DNA of 64,000 nucleotides from Nocardiopsis metallicus. GTDB lineage: Bacteria > Actinomycetota > Actinomycetes > Streptosporangiales > Streptosporangiaceae. The notes beneath the pieces were generated by a model. It had not been told where the DNA came from. It did not search any database and worked only from the letters and a program-made list of their open reading frames with translations. The stretch lies in NCBI RefSeq assembly GCF_014201115.1, contig NZ_JACHDO010000001.1:2170001-2234000 (forward strand), given 5' to 3'. Both the position numbers and the translations under genes were made by a program. Every line of letters starts with the position of its first letter. The stretch's first letter is position 1. Shown in pieces: positions 47,362 to 56,038 of the stretch.

Positions 47362-49243
47362 CGACGGGCTCCCCCTGGGTGATCCACTCGAGAGCGTCCC
47401 GGAAGTACTTGGGTGGGATCAGGTGTCCGTCCGGTCCGATCTGCGCCGAGATCTCCAGGAGGTCCTGGGCGAAGTCACCCTTGCGAGCTTTGTGCTTACC
47501 GAACAGGTCGGCGAACGCCCTGGCCCGCGCCTCCTCCGGCTCAGCGGGCAGCGCAACCCAGTCATCCGCCCACGCATCACGACGCTGGTTCCTCCATGCC
47601 TCCTGGAGAAGGGGGACGTTGCGCTCGTCGGCCGCCAGCAGTTCGGGTTCGAGCGTTGTCCGGTTGGCGTAGACCCGGGCAACGTCATCCGAGGCCTCCA
47701 GCTCGGTGAAGAGGTCTCGGAGGTCACCTGGGCGGTCCACCTTCCTCTTCTCGTCCAGGCCGAAGAAGTCCCCGTCGGTGATGACCGCGACCTGCTGGGC
47801 GATGCGGTGGCCGCTCCCGGGGTCCTTGGTGAGCAGGACCCGGAGGTAGGGCTCGAAGTCCACTCCGTCGATCGGCACCACCGCTGTTCCCCGGAAACGC
47901 TGCATACCGGCTCGGTCAAGGATCTGTTCCGCGAAGGCCGGCGCCAGGATAGCTTCGGCGATCCCCTCCAGCAGGAGTACACGAGGGCCGAATAGCAGGG
48001 TGCTGCGTGTGGCGTTGAGGTACTGGCGGACCCTGCGCAGGCTCGCGTCCTTGAGCCCGAGCCCGCGGACGGCGACCGCCTTGGAACGGTACTCCGGTAG
48101 GCGTGCCGTCGTGGCTTCCGGCAGTGCCTCCTTCTCAGAGCCCTCCTTCCCTTCCTCCGGCACGCGACGGTGCCGTTGAAGCACCACGAAGCTCTCCGGC
48201 CCGACGGCGGTGGCGATGTGGGGTGAGTGCGTGGTGACCACGACCTGGATACGTCCCAGCCACTCGTCGCCCACGGCTTCGCGCTGGTGGCTCTTAGCCG
48301 CTTCCTCGACGAGGTAGTCCATGAGGATCGTCTGCAACTGGGGGTGCAGGTGGGCTTCGGGCTCCTCGACCAGCAGCAGCGTCAGGTCGGCCTCGGCGGC
48401 GTCCTGGAGCTGGGTGAGGACCGTGGCCATGAACAGCAGGTTGGCGTAGCCCAGGCCGCTCTGAGCGAGGTCACGCGGATCCAGCCCGACCTGCTCCAGA
48501 CGGAGACGCAACGCACGGGTCACCGACGCGAGGGAGGTCTCGGCGAAGCCGACTCCCACCTGCTGGTGGTGAGCTCCCTCCGTGAGCCTGGTCAGTCCCT
48601 TCTGGACGTGCTCGGCCGCAGCGGACAGAGTCGGCATCTCCTCGATGATCTGGAACTGCTTCTCCACGTCAGCGATGAAGCTCTGCTGCTCGTCTTTATC
48701 TTTGAGCAGTCGCTCGACCACGTGCTGGATACGGCTGCCCGTGCTGGAGGCCAGCTCGCGCCGGGCATCGCGCAGAGGCGGCAGGTACAGGTGGCGGATG
48801 CGCTTACGGGCGGCGGGTTCGGGGTCCTGGTCAGCCGTGTCCGTCTCACCCGCCTGCCAGGAGAGCTCTCCCCTTTGGCTGCCGGTCGGAGGCGGTGTGT
48901 ACGTGAGCCGATAGCTGATCGAGGTCCGGTCGGCGTTGAGAGCCTGGTTGTAGGACGCCAGGTCACTGACGTTCCGGGAGGTGTAACGCCCCACGAACTC
49001 GATACTCCGCGGGCAGTCGGCCCGGTGCCCTTCCGCGGGGCATCCGTCGCGGTACAGGTCGTCACGTTGCAGGTGGAGGTCACGCTTGCCGTCCAACGGC
49101 TCGGTCAGATGGCGGATGGCGTCCATGACGTTGGATTTGCCCGCGTTGTTCTCCCCCACCAGCACGGTCACACCGCGTTGGAGGGTGACGGTCTCGTCGG
49201 CGAGCGACCGGAAGCCCTTCAGCTCCAGTTGACACAAGTACAC
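47351..49243 (-). CDS. gajA: Gabija protein GajA (OLD-family ATPase-nuclease)
   Basis: Protein of 630 residues starting at GTG 49243 with GAGG upstream. The N-terminal SMC/RecF-like ATPase has Walker A VGENNAGKSN (about 30-38), signature-like SGLGYANLLFMATV and Walker B LLLVEEPEAHLHPQLQ, with the HSPHIA H-loop. The C-terminal Toprim domain has LLLEGIAEAIL (Glu) and VITDGDFFGLDE (Asp-x-Asp). GajA is an ATP-inhibited, sequence-specific DNA endonuclease that forms the core of the GajAB anti-phage complex. It is first in the operon with gajB. Confidence 0.93.
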   Translation of the reverse strand: MYLCQLELKGFRSLADETVTLQRGVTVLVGENNAGKSNVMDAIRHLTEPLDGKRDLHLQRDDLYRDGCPAEGHRADCPRSIEFVGRYTSRNVSDLASYNQALNADRTSISYRLTYTPPPTGSQRGELSWQAGETDTADQDPEPAARKRIRHLYLPPLRDARRELASSTGSRIQHVVERLLKDKDEQQSFIADVEKQFQIIEEMPTLSAAAEHVQKGLTRLTEGAHHQQVGVGFAETSLASVTRALRLRLEQVGLDPRDLAQSGLGYANLLFMATVLTQLQDAAEADLTLLLVEEPEAHLHPQLQTILMDYLVEEAAKSHQREAVGDEWLGRIQVVVTTHSPHIATAVGPESFVVLQRHRRVPEEGKEGSEKEALPEATTARLPEYRSKAVAVRGLGLKDASLRRVRQYLNATRSTLLFGPRVLLLEGIAEAILAPAFAEQILDRAGMQRFRGTAVVPIDGVDFEPYLRVLLTKDPGSGHRIAQQVAVITDGDFFGLDEKRKVDRPGDLRDLFTELEASDDVARVYANRTTLEPELLAADERNVPLLQEAWRNQRRDAWADDWVALPAEPEEARARAFADLFGKHKARKGDFAQDLLEISAQIGPDGHLIPPKYFRDALEWITQGEPVDAR

Positions 49244-49694
49244 AGCATAACCTCATTATTATGTGAACGTCGCTAACAGTTTCCTACTGTACCTATGACG
49301 ACCACACCGTGATGGTGGTTCCCGAACGACGAGATTTTTTTTCTGAGGATCTGCGCCGGACGGCATGCCCTCCTGAGCTCTCGCCAAGCTGCTGACGGCA
49401 GCACCTGGCACTTCGGGTGAGCAGGCCACCGGAGTGACGACGTGCATGACAAGGATCTGTTCCGGGACCTGTGACGAGAGCGTCGACGTGAGATCCGGGA
49501 GGTCGGTCCTGCGCGATTCCAGACAAAAGGCGGCCACCGCTGGGCGAGGCGGTCATGGATGTCCCTGCCCGGAGGTGCCCGGTCCGTCGGCGGTACTCAT
49601 GAGCGACGACGCCGAAACCCAGGCAGGGGATCGCGGGGAACCGATCCGGGACAGGTGTTGCGACGCGGCTCTGCCCTGGTTCGATGGCGGATGG
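49244..49694. other. Gap between gajA and the IS481-split gene
   Basis: This 451-bp stretch holds the gajA promoter on the minus strand at its left, AT-rich side (49244-49340). Open frames cross it on both strands, but none has a start signal or a recognisable product. It lies downstream of the truncated gene, so it may be the former 3' flank of that operon. Confidence 0.4.
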
Positions 49695-49759
49695 TTACAG
49701 CAGGAACGCGGCCAAGTGATGGGCGACGGCCCCTGCCAGGGCGGTGACGGTGTAGGTGA

Positions 49760-50718
49760 CTAGGTGTACTGACCTGAGAGGTTAGGTACGCGGGAGGCGG
49801 GAGGGCCGCTGATCGCGGTGTGGAACCGGTGGTGATTGTACTCGTGCAACCATCCGGTGAACGCCTCCCGCTTCTGGCTCTCGCTGGTGTAGGGGCGGGC
49901 GTAGGCCCATTCATCGACCAGGGTCCGGTTGAACCGCTCGACCTTGCCGTTGGTCTGGGGCCGGTAGGGGCGGGTGCGCTTGTGTTTGACGCCCTGGTCG
50001 GCGAGCAGGTCCCGCCAGGCGTGGGACTTGTAGCAGGCCCCGTTGTCGGTCAGTACCCGTTCCACCGTGATGCCGACCGAGCTGAAGTAGGCGTGGGCAC
50101 GTTTCCAGAAGCCGGTGGCGGTCTCCTTCTTCTCGTCGGCCAGGAGCTCGCTGTAGGCCAGACGGGAGTGGTCGTCCACGGCGTTGTGGATGTAGGCGTA
50201 CCCGGCCTTGGAGCGTCTCTTGCGGCCCTGGGGTCGTCCCAGCGCTCGGTGTCCTCCTCCGACAGGGATGTTGCCGAGCTTCTTGATGTCCACGTGCACG
50301 AGCTCACCGGGCCGGGAGCGCTCAAAGCGGCGCACCACACGACCGGTGGCCCGGTCGGTGTGGGCCAGGCGGACGCACTTGTAGCGGGTCAGCACGCGGT
50401 GGACGGTTGAGGCGTGCATGCCCAGGTGGCCGCTGATACGGGCGGGTCCCCAGCGTTGGGTCACGCGGAGTTTGATGACGCGGCGTTCACGGCGGGTGGG
50501 GTGCGCCGGGGTGAGTGGTGTGGGCGGCTGGAGCGGTCGCCCATCCCGGCTTGGCCGTGGGTGCGGTAGCGGTCGGCCCAACGTTTGGTGGTGCTCACGC
50601 TGGTCTGGAAGCGTTCGGCGGCTCGGCGTAGCGGCCAGCCGTCTTCGACCACGCAGCGGGCCAACGCCAGGCGTCCGGCGGGTGTGAGACGGGCATTGGC
50701 ATGGGTAATGTGGGTCAC
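49760..50718 (-). pseudogene. Frameshifted IS481-family transposase
   Basis: From GTG 50718 the first frame encodes two helix-turn-helix regions (LTPAGRLALARCVVEDGWPL; RFQTSVSTTKRWADRYRTHG) to SSRPHHSPRRTP. Near 50505 the sequence drops one C in a C-run and the rest lies in another frame: RRERRVIKLRVTQRWGPARI, the DDE core (ELVHVDIKKLG; RVLTDNGACYKSH; GKVERFNRTLVDEWAYARP). The stop TAG is made from the target CTAG. IS481 transposases are normally one frame, so this copy is probably inactive. Confidence 0.85.
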
Positions 50719-50834
50719 GGAGGGCCTCCTGATCTACTTCAGGTGTTGATCTAGACAATCCACACCTATGTCGGAGGCCCTCTCTTGCTGTCAAATCACT
50801 GCCGGGCTGGACTCAACCTCCGTGGTCAGTACAA
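49764..50834 (-). mobile_element. IS481-family element, CTAG target
   Basis: Inverted ends GTGTACTGACC (49764-49774) and GGTCAGTACAA (50824-50834) match at 10 of 11 positions. The 4-bp duplication CTAG flanks them (49760-49763 and 50835-50838), the known IS481 target preference. The element is 1071 bp. It interrupts a small gene and carries a frameshifted transposase. Confidence 0.88.
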
Positions 50835-50947
50835 CTAGGCACCACGGAGTGCGGCGGGGATCGCAGGCTGCACAGGTGCGTGGAACCAAGGCGGCGAATG
50901 GTGTTCCCGTGCCCGAGAACGGCCTCCTGAAGGCGCGTCTTTTCGGT

Positions 50948-51415
50948 TCATCCTGCGTGGGCAGCACCTTCCCTGAAAGCGTGCTCCACGCGCAGGCGCT
51001 GGGTGTGGTGCATGTCCAACCCCGAGATCTCCCCAGCCGTGAACCAGCCCACCTCGTGCGACTCGTCGCTGACCGCGGGTCCTCCCCCGACCACCCGGGC
51101 CCGGAAGCACACGTTGAACTGGCGGCGCACCTCCCCGTCGCTGTAGGCGATCACGTGCCGGGCGTCGGTGTAGGTGCCCACCAGCCCCGTCACCTCCACC
51201 TCGTAGCCGGTCTCCTCGCGCACCTCCCGGACAGCCGCCTCGGGCAGGCTCTCGGTCATCTCCATCACCCCGCCCGGCATCGCCCAGAGCCCGTTGTCCA
51301 CCCGCCGCTGCAACAGCAGACGGCCCGCCTCGTCGAGGACGGCCGCGCTGGCCGCCACCACCAGGCTGTTGGGCACGGGGGCGTCCGGGTCGTCGTAGTA
51401 CTCGGTTCTGGCCAT
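50948..51415 (-). CDS. NUDIX hydrolase
   Basis: From ATG 51415 (GAGGAG eleven bases upstream; GTG 51427 is possible) the protein is 155 residues. The Nudix box is complete: GGVMEMTESLPEAAVREVREETGYEVEV, positions about 50-77, with key residues G, E and REVREE. Such enzymes hydrolyse nucleoside diphosphate derivatives. It directly follows the XRE/PLD-like regulator gene (GTGA overlap possible), forming a small operon before the lasso cluster but on the opposite strand. Confidence 0.88.
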   Translation of the reverse strand: MARTEYYDDPDAPVPNSLVVAASAAVLDEAGRLLLQRRVDNGLWAMPGGVMEMTESLPEAAVREVREETGYEVEVTGLVGTYTDARHVIAYSDGEVRRQFNVCFRARVVGGGPAVSDESHEVGWFTAGEISGLDMHHTQRLRVEHAFREGAAHAG

Positions 51416-51423
51416 GTGCTGAT

Positions 51424-52170
51424 TCACTCCTCAAGTGGTCGGGCCGTGTGCCATACGGCGTCCATGCTGGCGGTGTAGGCGTCGAACATTCCTCCGGCAG
51501 CCGTGCGTTTCAGCCGCAGCAGCGGATTGCCGTAGGCGTTGACCCCGTACAGGTGCGTGTTGACGTACATCTGGTCATCGGCCCGGTAGAGCGAGTTGTA
51601 CAGCGTCGTGGAGTGCACTCTCACCGCGATTCCAGGAGTCGCTGTCAGGGGCCGGTAGTGCATCGCGGCCAGGTGGCATCGGGACTGGATGCCGTGGCCG
51701 AAGCTCTCCTCCTCACCGCGCACACGTACGGCCTCGCAATCGGGGTCCCCGATGAGCACACGCACGCGAACGCCGCCCCCGGCCTTTTCTCTGAGCAGGT
51801 CGTTCCAGCCGGGAATCTGTTCGTGGAGGAACAGGGCCGCGTAGACCAGGATGTCGATCGACCTCTCAGCAGCTGCGAACACGTCCCGCCACTGCTCGGC
51901 TGAGACATCGGAGCGGTGGCGGTGGACGGCCACCAGATCCTCGTCCGCGGCCGCCGTTCTCTTGCTCCGCCGTTCCAGGGAAGGCCAGAGTTCACGGGCG
52001 TCCGTTCCCAGTGCACGCGCGACCGCGTGGGCGTTGCGGCGGTGGGGCACGCGCCCGGTACTGATCCAGCGGGCCACTGTCTTGGGGTCGGTGCCCACAT
52101 GCGCGGCGAGAGAGGCTGCTGTGTGCCCGGACTGCTCCAGGCAGACGCGCAGACGTTCGTTGGGGGGCAT
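51424..52170 (-). CDS. XRE-type regulator with a C-terminal PLD-like domain
   Basis: Protein of 248 residues. An N-terminal helix-turn-helix (LRVCLEQSGHTAASLAAHVG, PKTVARWISTGRVPHRRNAH) is followed by a domain with RSIDILVYAALFLHEQIPGW, VRVRVLIGDPDCEAVRVRGE and a late GMFDAYTASMDAVW. This resembles the DUF5919/phospholipase-D-like sensor module of actinobacterial regulators, though the HKD motif is absent. It is divergent from the lasso precursor gene across 120 bp, so it may regulate the lasso cluster. Confidence 0.75.
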   Translation of the reverse strand: MPPNERLRVCLEQSGHTAASLAAHVGTDPKTVARWISTGRVPHRRNAHAVARALGTDARELWPSLERRSKRTAAADEDLVAVHRHRSDVSAEQWRDVFAAAERSIDILVYAALFLHEQIPGWNDLLREKAGGGVRVRVLIGDPDCEAVRVRGEEESFGHGIQSRCHLAAMHYRPLTATPGIAVRVHSTTLYNSLYRADDQMYVNTHLYGVNAYGNPLLRLKRTAAGGMFDAYTASMDAVWHTARPLEE

Positions 52171-52290
52171 GGGGACGTTTCTACCGCACCGGAGACGTCC
52201 TTCGAGGCGTCCTTGGTGCGGTAGCGGCGTCCCCCGGAGCGGGAACAGACTTGGGCTCCGCGAACAACACCAGCAAGGGAGCGATCAGCG

Positions 52291-52440
52291 ATGCAGGACC
52301 AGAGCCGGCCAGTTGAGGCACCTGTGTTCGAGTCGGACGACGACCTTTCCGTCGTGGTCGAACTCGGGGATGCAGTGGAACTGACCGAGGGGACCAGCAG
52401 CAGGAGCGGTAGCGAGGACAAGCGCTACAAGTACCAGTAG
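52291..52440 (+). CDS. Lasso peptide precursor, albusnodin-like
   Basis: Protein of 49 residues, too short for most gene finders. AAGGGAG lies nine bases before the ATG. The leader (1-33) carries the acidic stretch ESDDDLSVVVELG and Thr32, the conserved -2 Thr of lasso leaders. The predicted core (34-49) is GTSSRSGSEDKRYKYQ: Gly1, a Glu9 able to close a 9-residue ring, then Asp10, Lys11. The SEDKR segment also occurs in albusnodin, a lasso peptide acetylated on Lys. It sits directly before the cyclase, protease and acetyltransferase genes. Cleavage site and ring residue are predicted, not shown. Confidence 0.9.
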   Translation: MQDQSRPVEAPVFESDDDLSVVVELGDAVELTEGTSSRSGSEDKRYKYQ

Positions 52441-52485
52441 GCCGGTTACGGGACCGGTGGACGTGCCCCCGAGGACAGGAGAGAC

Positions 52486-54204
52486 ATGGAATGGTTCGGC
52501 GGGGTGGTCACGGCCACCGGCTCCCCTTCTCTACGGCCGACAGCACCCGCCTGGTCCCGGGCGATCCCCTCCGGGGAGCTGTGGACGGCGGGCCCGGGTT
52601 CCGGGATGGCCGTGACCACCGCTGAGACCGGCCCCCTGCACGGGGCGGTACTGGGCACTCACACGGTCTCCGCCCTCTGCCTGCGCGCCTGGCTCTCGGG
52701 AGACTGGCGATCCGGACCGCCCACCTGGTCCGGCAACTACACGGTTCTCGTCGCTCACCAGGAAGGGGCGAGCGTGTTCACCGACCCGGCCCACGCGCTA
52801 CCGATCCACTTCTGTGAGATGGAGGGTTCTACGGTGTGGGCGTCCTCCAGCCGTGCCCTGTCGGGTCTCACCCGTACCGGAGTGGACCCGGCGTGGGTGT
52901 CTGGTCTGCTCCTGGATCCAGTGGGAGCGCACGGGACGGAACACAGCGCCTTTCAGGGGGTTCGCACCGTTCCTCCGGGGCACTGCCTCACGGTGCGCTC
53001 AGGAGAGCGGGCCACACTCACCCGCTGGTGGTCTCCGCCCAAGTGCTCACCCCGAAACGAAGCCGCACAGCTGTTCAAAGACGCGCTGGAAAAAGCTGTG
53101 GCGGTACGGATCGCACAGGCAGAACACCTCTCCTGCGACCTGAGCGGGGGCCTGGACTCGACCACACTGTGCCTTCTCTCCTCGAAGCAGGCTGCGGGCA
53201 CACAACCCCTCACCGCCTGGACCGTCCACCCGGCGTCCAGGGACCACGGCGGCGACATGGACCACGCACGTGAGGCGGTACACGGACGAGCCGATGTGAA
53301 CCACACGCTGTTGCCCCTGACCGAGGCGGAACTCCCCTACGGCGGCTTGGACCGGGTCCCGCCAACCGACGAACCCGCTCCGGCCACCATCACCAGTGCC
53401 CGGCACGTGTTGGCCTACGAGCGGATCCGCGCCGGCGGAAGCACCCTCCACATGAGCGGCGACGGGGGCGACGCGCTGTTGATGCAGTCGCCCGAGCTCA
53501 CACTCAGGCTGGTTGCGCGCGGCCGAGTGGTCCGCGCTCTACGGGATCTGTACGGGTGGGCCAAGCTCGATCGCCAGAGCCCGCTCGGCATGCTTTCGCG
53601 TATGGCCCGAAACGGGCACAGGTCCTCCCCGCACTGGCTCGCCCCGAAGGCAGAGAACACGTCCGTGGCCGGTCCAAGCCGTCGCACCGTGGAGTTGCTG
53701 CGCGGCGACGCGGAACTGCTCGCGCTGCGCGGCATCGGGCGCACCGCCCACGCCGACGCGCAGTTCGCCGCGTCCTTCGGGGTGCGTCTGGAGGCTCCGT
53801 TCCTGGACAGGGCCGTGGTGGAGGCCGCTCTGACCTTCCGTGTCGGGGACCGGGGGTCGCCCTGGAGCTACAAACCGCAGTTGACGGAGGCGATGCGGGA
53901 CATCCTGCCCGAGGTGATCGCACGTCGCCGCACCAAGGGCGGCACGGACGCCGACCACCACCTGGGGTTGCGTGCGCACCTTCCCGAGGTGTCGGCGCTG
54001 CTCGTCGACGGCTGGCTGGCGGGCCACGGCCTGATCGATCCGCAGGCAGTACACGAGGAACTGCGAGCAGCGGCTTCGGGCAGGGAGACACCGTGGGGAC
54101 TGTTGGAGCCGGTGGCCGCCGCCGAGGTGTGGGCGCGTGCGGTCGAAGCGAGCCCTCCGACCGTATGGACCCGGACCCCGGCGCGGCAGGAGGCGGGGAG
54201 ATGA
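52486..54204 (+). CDS. Lasso cyclase (asparagine synthetase-like, C protein)
   Basis: Protein of 572 residues from ATG 52486 (GGAG upstream). An N-terminal glutaminase-like fold without the catalytic N-terminal Cys (starts MEWFGGVV) is followed by an asparagine-synthetase domain with the ATP PP-loop CDLSGGLDSTTLC, and SGDGGDALLM, LEAPFLDRAVVEAAL, KPQLTEAMRDILPEVIARRR. Lasso cyclases adenylate the ring Asp/Glu and form the isopeptide bond with residue 1. It overlaps the B gene by four bases (ATGA). Confidence 0.93.
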   Translation: MEWFGGVVTATGSPSLRPTAPAWSRAIPSGELWTAGPGSGMAVTTAETGPLHGAVLGTHTVSALCLRAWLSGDWRSGPPTWSGNYTVLVAHQEGASVFTDPAHALPIHFCEMEGSTVWASSSRALSGLTRTGVDPAWVSGLLLDPVGAHGTEHSAFQGVRTVPPGHCLTVRSGERATLTRWWSPPKCSPRNEAAQLFKDALEKAVAVRIAQAEHLSCDLSGGLDSTTLCLLSSKQAAGTQPLTAWTVHPASRDHGGDMDHAREAVHGRADVNHTLLPLTEAELPYGGLDRVPPTDEPAPATITSARHVLAYERIRAGGSTLHMSGDGGDALLMQSPELTLRLVARGRVVRALRDLYGWAKLDRQSPLGMLSRMARNGHRSSPHWLAPKAENTSVAGPSRRTVELLRGDAELLALRGIGRTAHADAQFAASFGVRLEAPFLDRAVVEAALTFRVGDRGSPWSYKPQLTEAMRDILPEVIARRRTKGGTDADHHLGLRAHLPEVSALLVDGWLAGHGLIDPQAVHEELRAAASGRETPWGLLEPVAAAEVWARAVEASPPTVWTRTPARQEAGR

Positions 54205-54917
54205 CTCTTCCGCCCTCGCTCTCCCCCGCCCCGCACCTGAGGTTGGTCTGCTTTCCGGCTGCATGCGTCGCACTGGACGTGGAGAAGGGGACGGTACGGC
54301 TGTTCTCCGGGGAGGCCGCTCGGGCCGTTGCGTACCTGCGGGGCACCGGGGGCTCTTGCACCGCGGCTCTTCCTCCGTCCCCCGTGCGGGAGCGGACCCT
54401 CGTGGCACTGGTGGATGCTGGGGTACTCATGAGGGGCGGGGACTCCGGTGCCTGGGACAACGTCAGGCCGGGAGTACCCTCCTCCCCCAGCTGGGGCACA
54501 CGTGACAGCCCCGCCGCGCTCGCGCAGCTCCCCCGAGCTGCCCTGCGCTGGTACGTCCTGGGGAGTCTCGCGCTGCTGACCGTGCTGGGCGGGGGGTTTG
54601 GCGGCCGCAGGGGCGCTTTCACCCGCACCCGGCGGCTGGCCCGGACGGCGGCAGGCGTCACCGACCACACAGCAGCGGTGGAAGCAGCGCACGCAGTGCG
54701 CAAAGCAGGCCGCTTCCTGCCGTTGCGCGTGGCATGTTGGGAGGAGGCTGCGGCGATCAGTATCGCCCTGCGCTGGGCGGGCTACCGGGCCGCTTTCCGA
54801 CACGGAGTGGCCACCGATCCGGTGCGGTTGCACGCCTGGGTCGAGGTCGGCGGCCGAGCGGTCGCCGAGTCCGACGACATCACCGACTACACACCCTTCG
54901 AGGAGTCCTGTGAGTGA
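54201..54917 (+). CDS. Lasso B protein: fused RRE and leader peptidase
   Basis: Protein of 238 residues. The N-terminal PqqD-like recognition element (about 10-85, VALDVEKGTVRLFSGEAARA) binds the leader. The C-terminal transglutaminase-like protease has Cys179 (PLRVACWEEAAAISIAL) and His211 (RLHAWVEVGGRAVAES), the expected Cys-His pair. The fused form is common in actinobacteria. A hydrophobic segment (about 115-130) lies between the domains. It overlaps its neighbours on both sides, so the cluster is one transcription unit. Confidence 0.92.
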   Translation: MTLPPSLSPAPHLRLVCFPAACVALDVEKGTVRLFSGEAARAVAYLRGTGGSCTAALPPSPVRERTLVALVDAGVLMRGGDSGAWDNVRPGVPSSPSWGTRDSPAALAQLPRAALRWYVLGSLALLTVLGGGFGGRRGAFTRTRRLARTAAGVTDHTAAVEAAHAVRKAGRFLPLRVACWEEAAAISIALRWAGYRAAFRHGVATDPVRLHAWVEVGGRAVAESDDITDYTPFEESCE

Positions 54918-55491
54918 CATCGCCGAACCGGTCCTGTGGGCGCGGGCCGAGGGCATCGCCCTGGGAGCGCTGCGCGCCGACCTGGCACGCGAGTACTGGC
55001 GGTGGGAGAGCGACCCGGGCGCGGTGCTCGGGTACGGGCGGCAGGTGCCCGAGAGTCCCGAGTCGCGGGCCGAAGGGCTGGAGCACCAGTTGCGCGGAGC
55101 TCCCGACCAGGCCCGGTTCACCGTCTACGACCTGGGCGGGGACGAACCGGCCCCGTGCGGGCTGGCCAGTCTGCTCATCGACCATCAGGTACGCAGTGCC
55201 GAGTTCGTCCTCGTCGTCGCCCCGGAGGCCAGGGGCAAGGGTGTGGGCACCACGGCCACACGGCTGACGTTGGACTACGCCTTCCACGTCATCGGTCTGG
55301 AGATGGTCTGGTTGAAGGTCCTGGAACCCAACACCGCAGGACGCAACGCCTACGCCAAAGCCGGGTTCCGGGAGGTCGGCACCATGCGCAGCGCCGGGGT
55401 CTGGAAGGGGAAGCGTTGCGGCGAGGTGGTCATGGACGCACTTCCCGAGGACTTCCCCTGGCCTTCAGTGCTCGTGGACGAGAACAGCTGA
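54910..55491 (+). CDS. GNAT acetyltransferase of the lasso cluster
   Basis: Protein of 193 residues from GTG 54910, overlapping the B gene by eight bases. The GNAT acetyl-CoA site is LVVAPEARGKGVGTTATRLT with the R/Q-x-x-G-x-G/A motif, followed by NTAGRNAYAKAGFREVGTMR. In albusnodin clusters such an enzyme acetylates a core lysine and is needed for product formation. Here Lys11 (or Lys14) of the predicted core is the candidate target. No dedicated transporter gene follows. Confidence 0.9.
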   Translation: MSDIAEPVLWARAEGIALGALRADLAREYWRWESDPGAVLGYGRQVPESPESRAEGLEHQLRGAPDQARFTVYDLGGDEPAPCGLASLLIDHQVRSAEFVLVVAPEARGKGVGTTATRLTLDYAFHVIGLEMVWLKVLEPNTAGRNAYAKAGFREVGTMRSAGVWKGKRCGEVVMDALPEDFPWPSVLVDENS

Positions 55492-55570
55492 GGGAAAGGC
55501 GAAGGAACGAGTGGAGGCCGCGCCGGGTGGGGGTTCCGGCGCGGCCTCGCTGGGGTGCGGTGGCGGGCGG

Positions 55571-56038
55571 CTACAGCAGGACCGTGGCCAGGTGGTGGGC
55601 GAGGGCGCCGGTGGCGGCGGCCAGGGCGTAGGCGGCCAGACGCCAGCCGGTGAGGGAGCAGGGTTTGCGGTGGCTGTGCGGGCGGCGCGGGAGCGGGGGT
55701 TTGGGGCGCGGCCCGTCGTCGGGAGCCGGGCGGGGGCGCGGTACGAAGGGCGTCGGCGGACGGGCTGGTGGACGGGTCGGCGGAGGCGGAGGGTCGCGCG
55801 GCTCTTCGGGGGCGGGGGCCGCCTGTCTGGTCAGGCGGGCGGCGTGCGTGGCCATCCAGGGCGGGACTTCGCCGTGCTCCACCCGGTAGCGGACCTTGGG
55901 GTGCTCCATCATCTGGTCGAAGAGCTCTTCGCGGGTGGCCGGCACGGGACGCCTGCCGGTGCGGGTGTGGGAGAAGCGGTGGCCCCGGGGTGCGGTGAGG
56001 ACCTCCCGCACCCCGGGGTCGAGCTGGGGGCCGGTCAC
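55571..56038 (-). CDS. Pro-rich hypothetical protein with C-terminal membrane segment
   Basis: From GTG 56038 (GTGA overlap with the upstream gene stop) the protein is 155 residues. An N-terminal folded part (LFDQMMEHPKVRYRVEHGEV, PWMATHAARL) is followed by a Pro/Arg-rich linker and a C-terminal membrane helix (GWRLAAYALAAATGALAHHL). The tail matches the gene split by IS481 at 49695-50967. Family unknown to me; the layout suggests a tail-anchored protein. Coupled to the anti-sigma-like gene. Confidence 0.65.
   Translation of the reverse strand: MTGPQLDPGVREVLTAPRGHRFSHTRTGRRPVPATREELFDQMMEHPKVRYRVEHGEVPPWMATHAARLTRQAAPAPEEPRDPPPPPTRPPARPPTPFVPRPRPAPDDGPRPKPPLPRRPHSHRKPCSLTGWRLAAYALAAATGALAHHLATVLL

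Larger units (their letters stand above)
49695..50967 (-). pseudogene. Small gene split by IS481; relative of the 55571 protein
   Basis: The minus-strand sequence on the right flank (50967-50835, ending TPWCL across the CTAG) continues in frame on the left flank (49759-49695: VTYTVTALAGAVAHHLAAFL-L-stop). Joined, with one CTAG copy, it is an unbroken 66-codon frame. The end matches the C-terminus of the protein at 55571-56038 (GWRLAAYALAAATGALAHHL-ATVLL). It would start at GTG 50967 overlapping the end of the NUDIX gene. The N-terminal part is weakly coding-like, so the original start is uncertain. Confidence 0.5.

Noticed and set aside
48227..49276. 349-codon plus-strand frame over gajA
   Set aside because: Antisense shadow of gajA, which has all ATPase and Toprim motifs.
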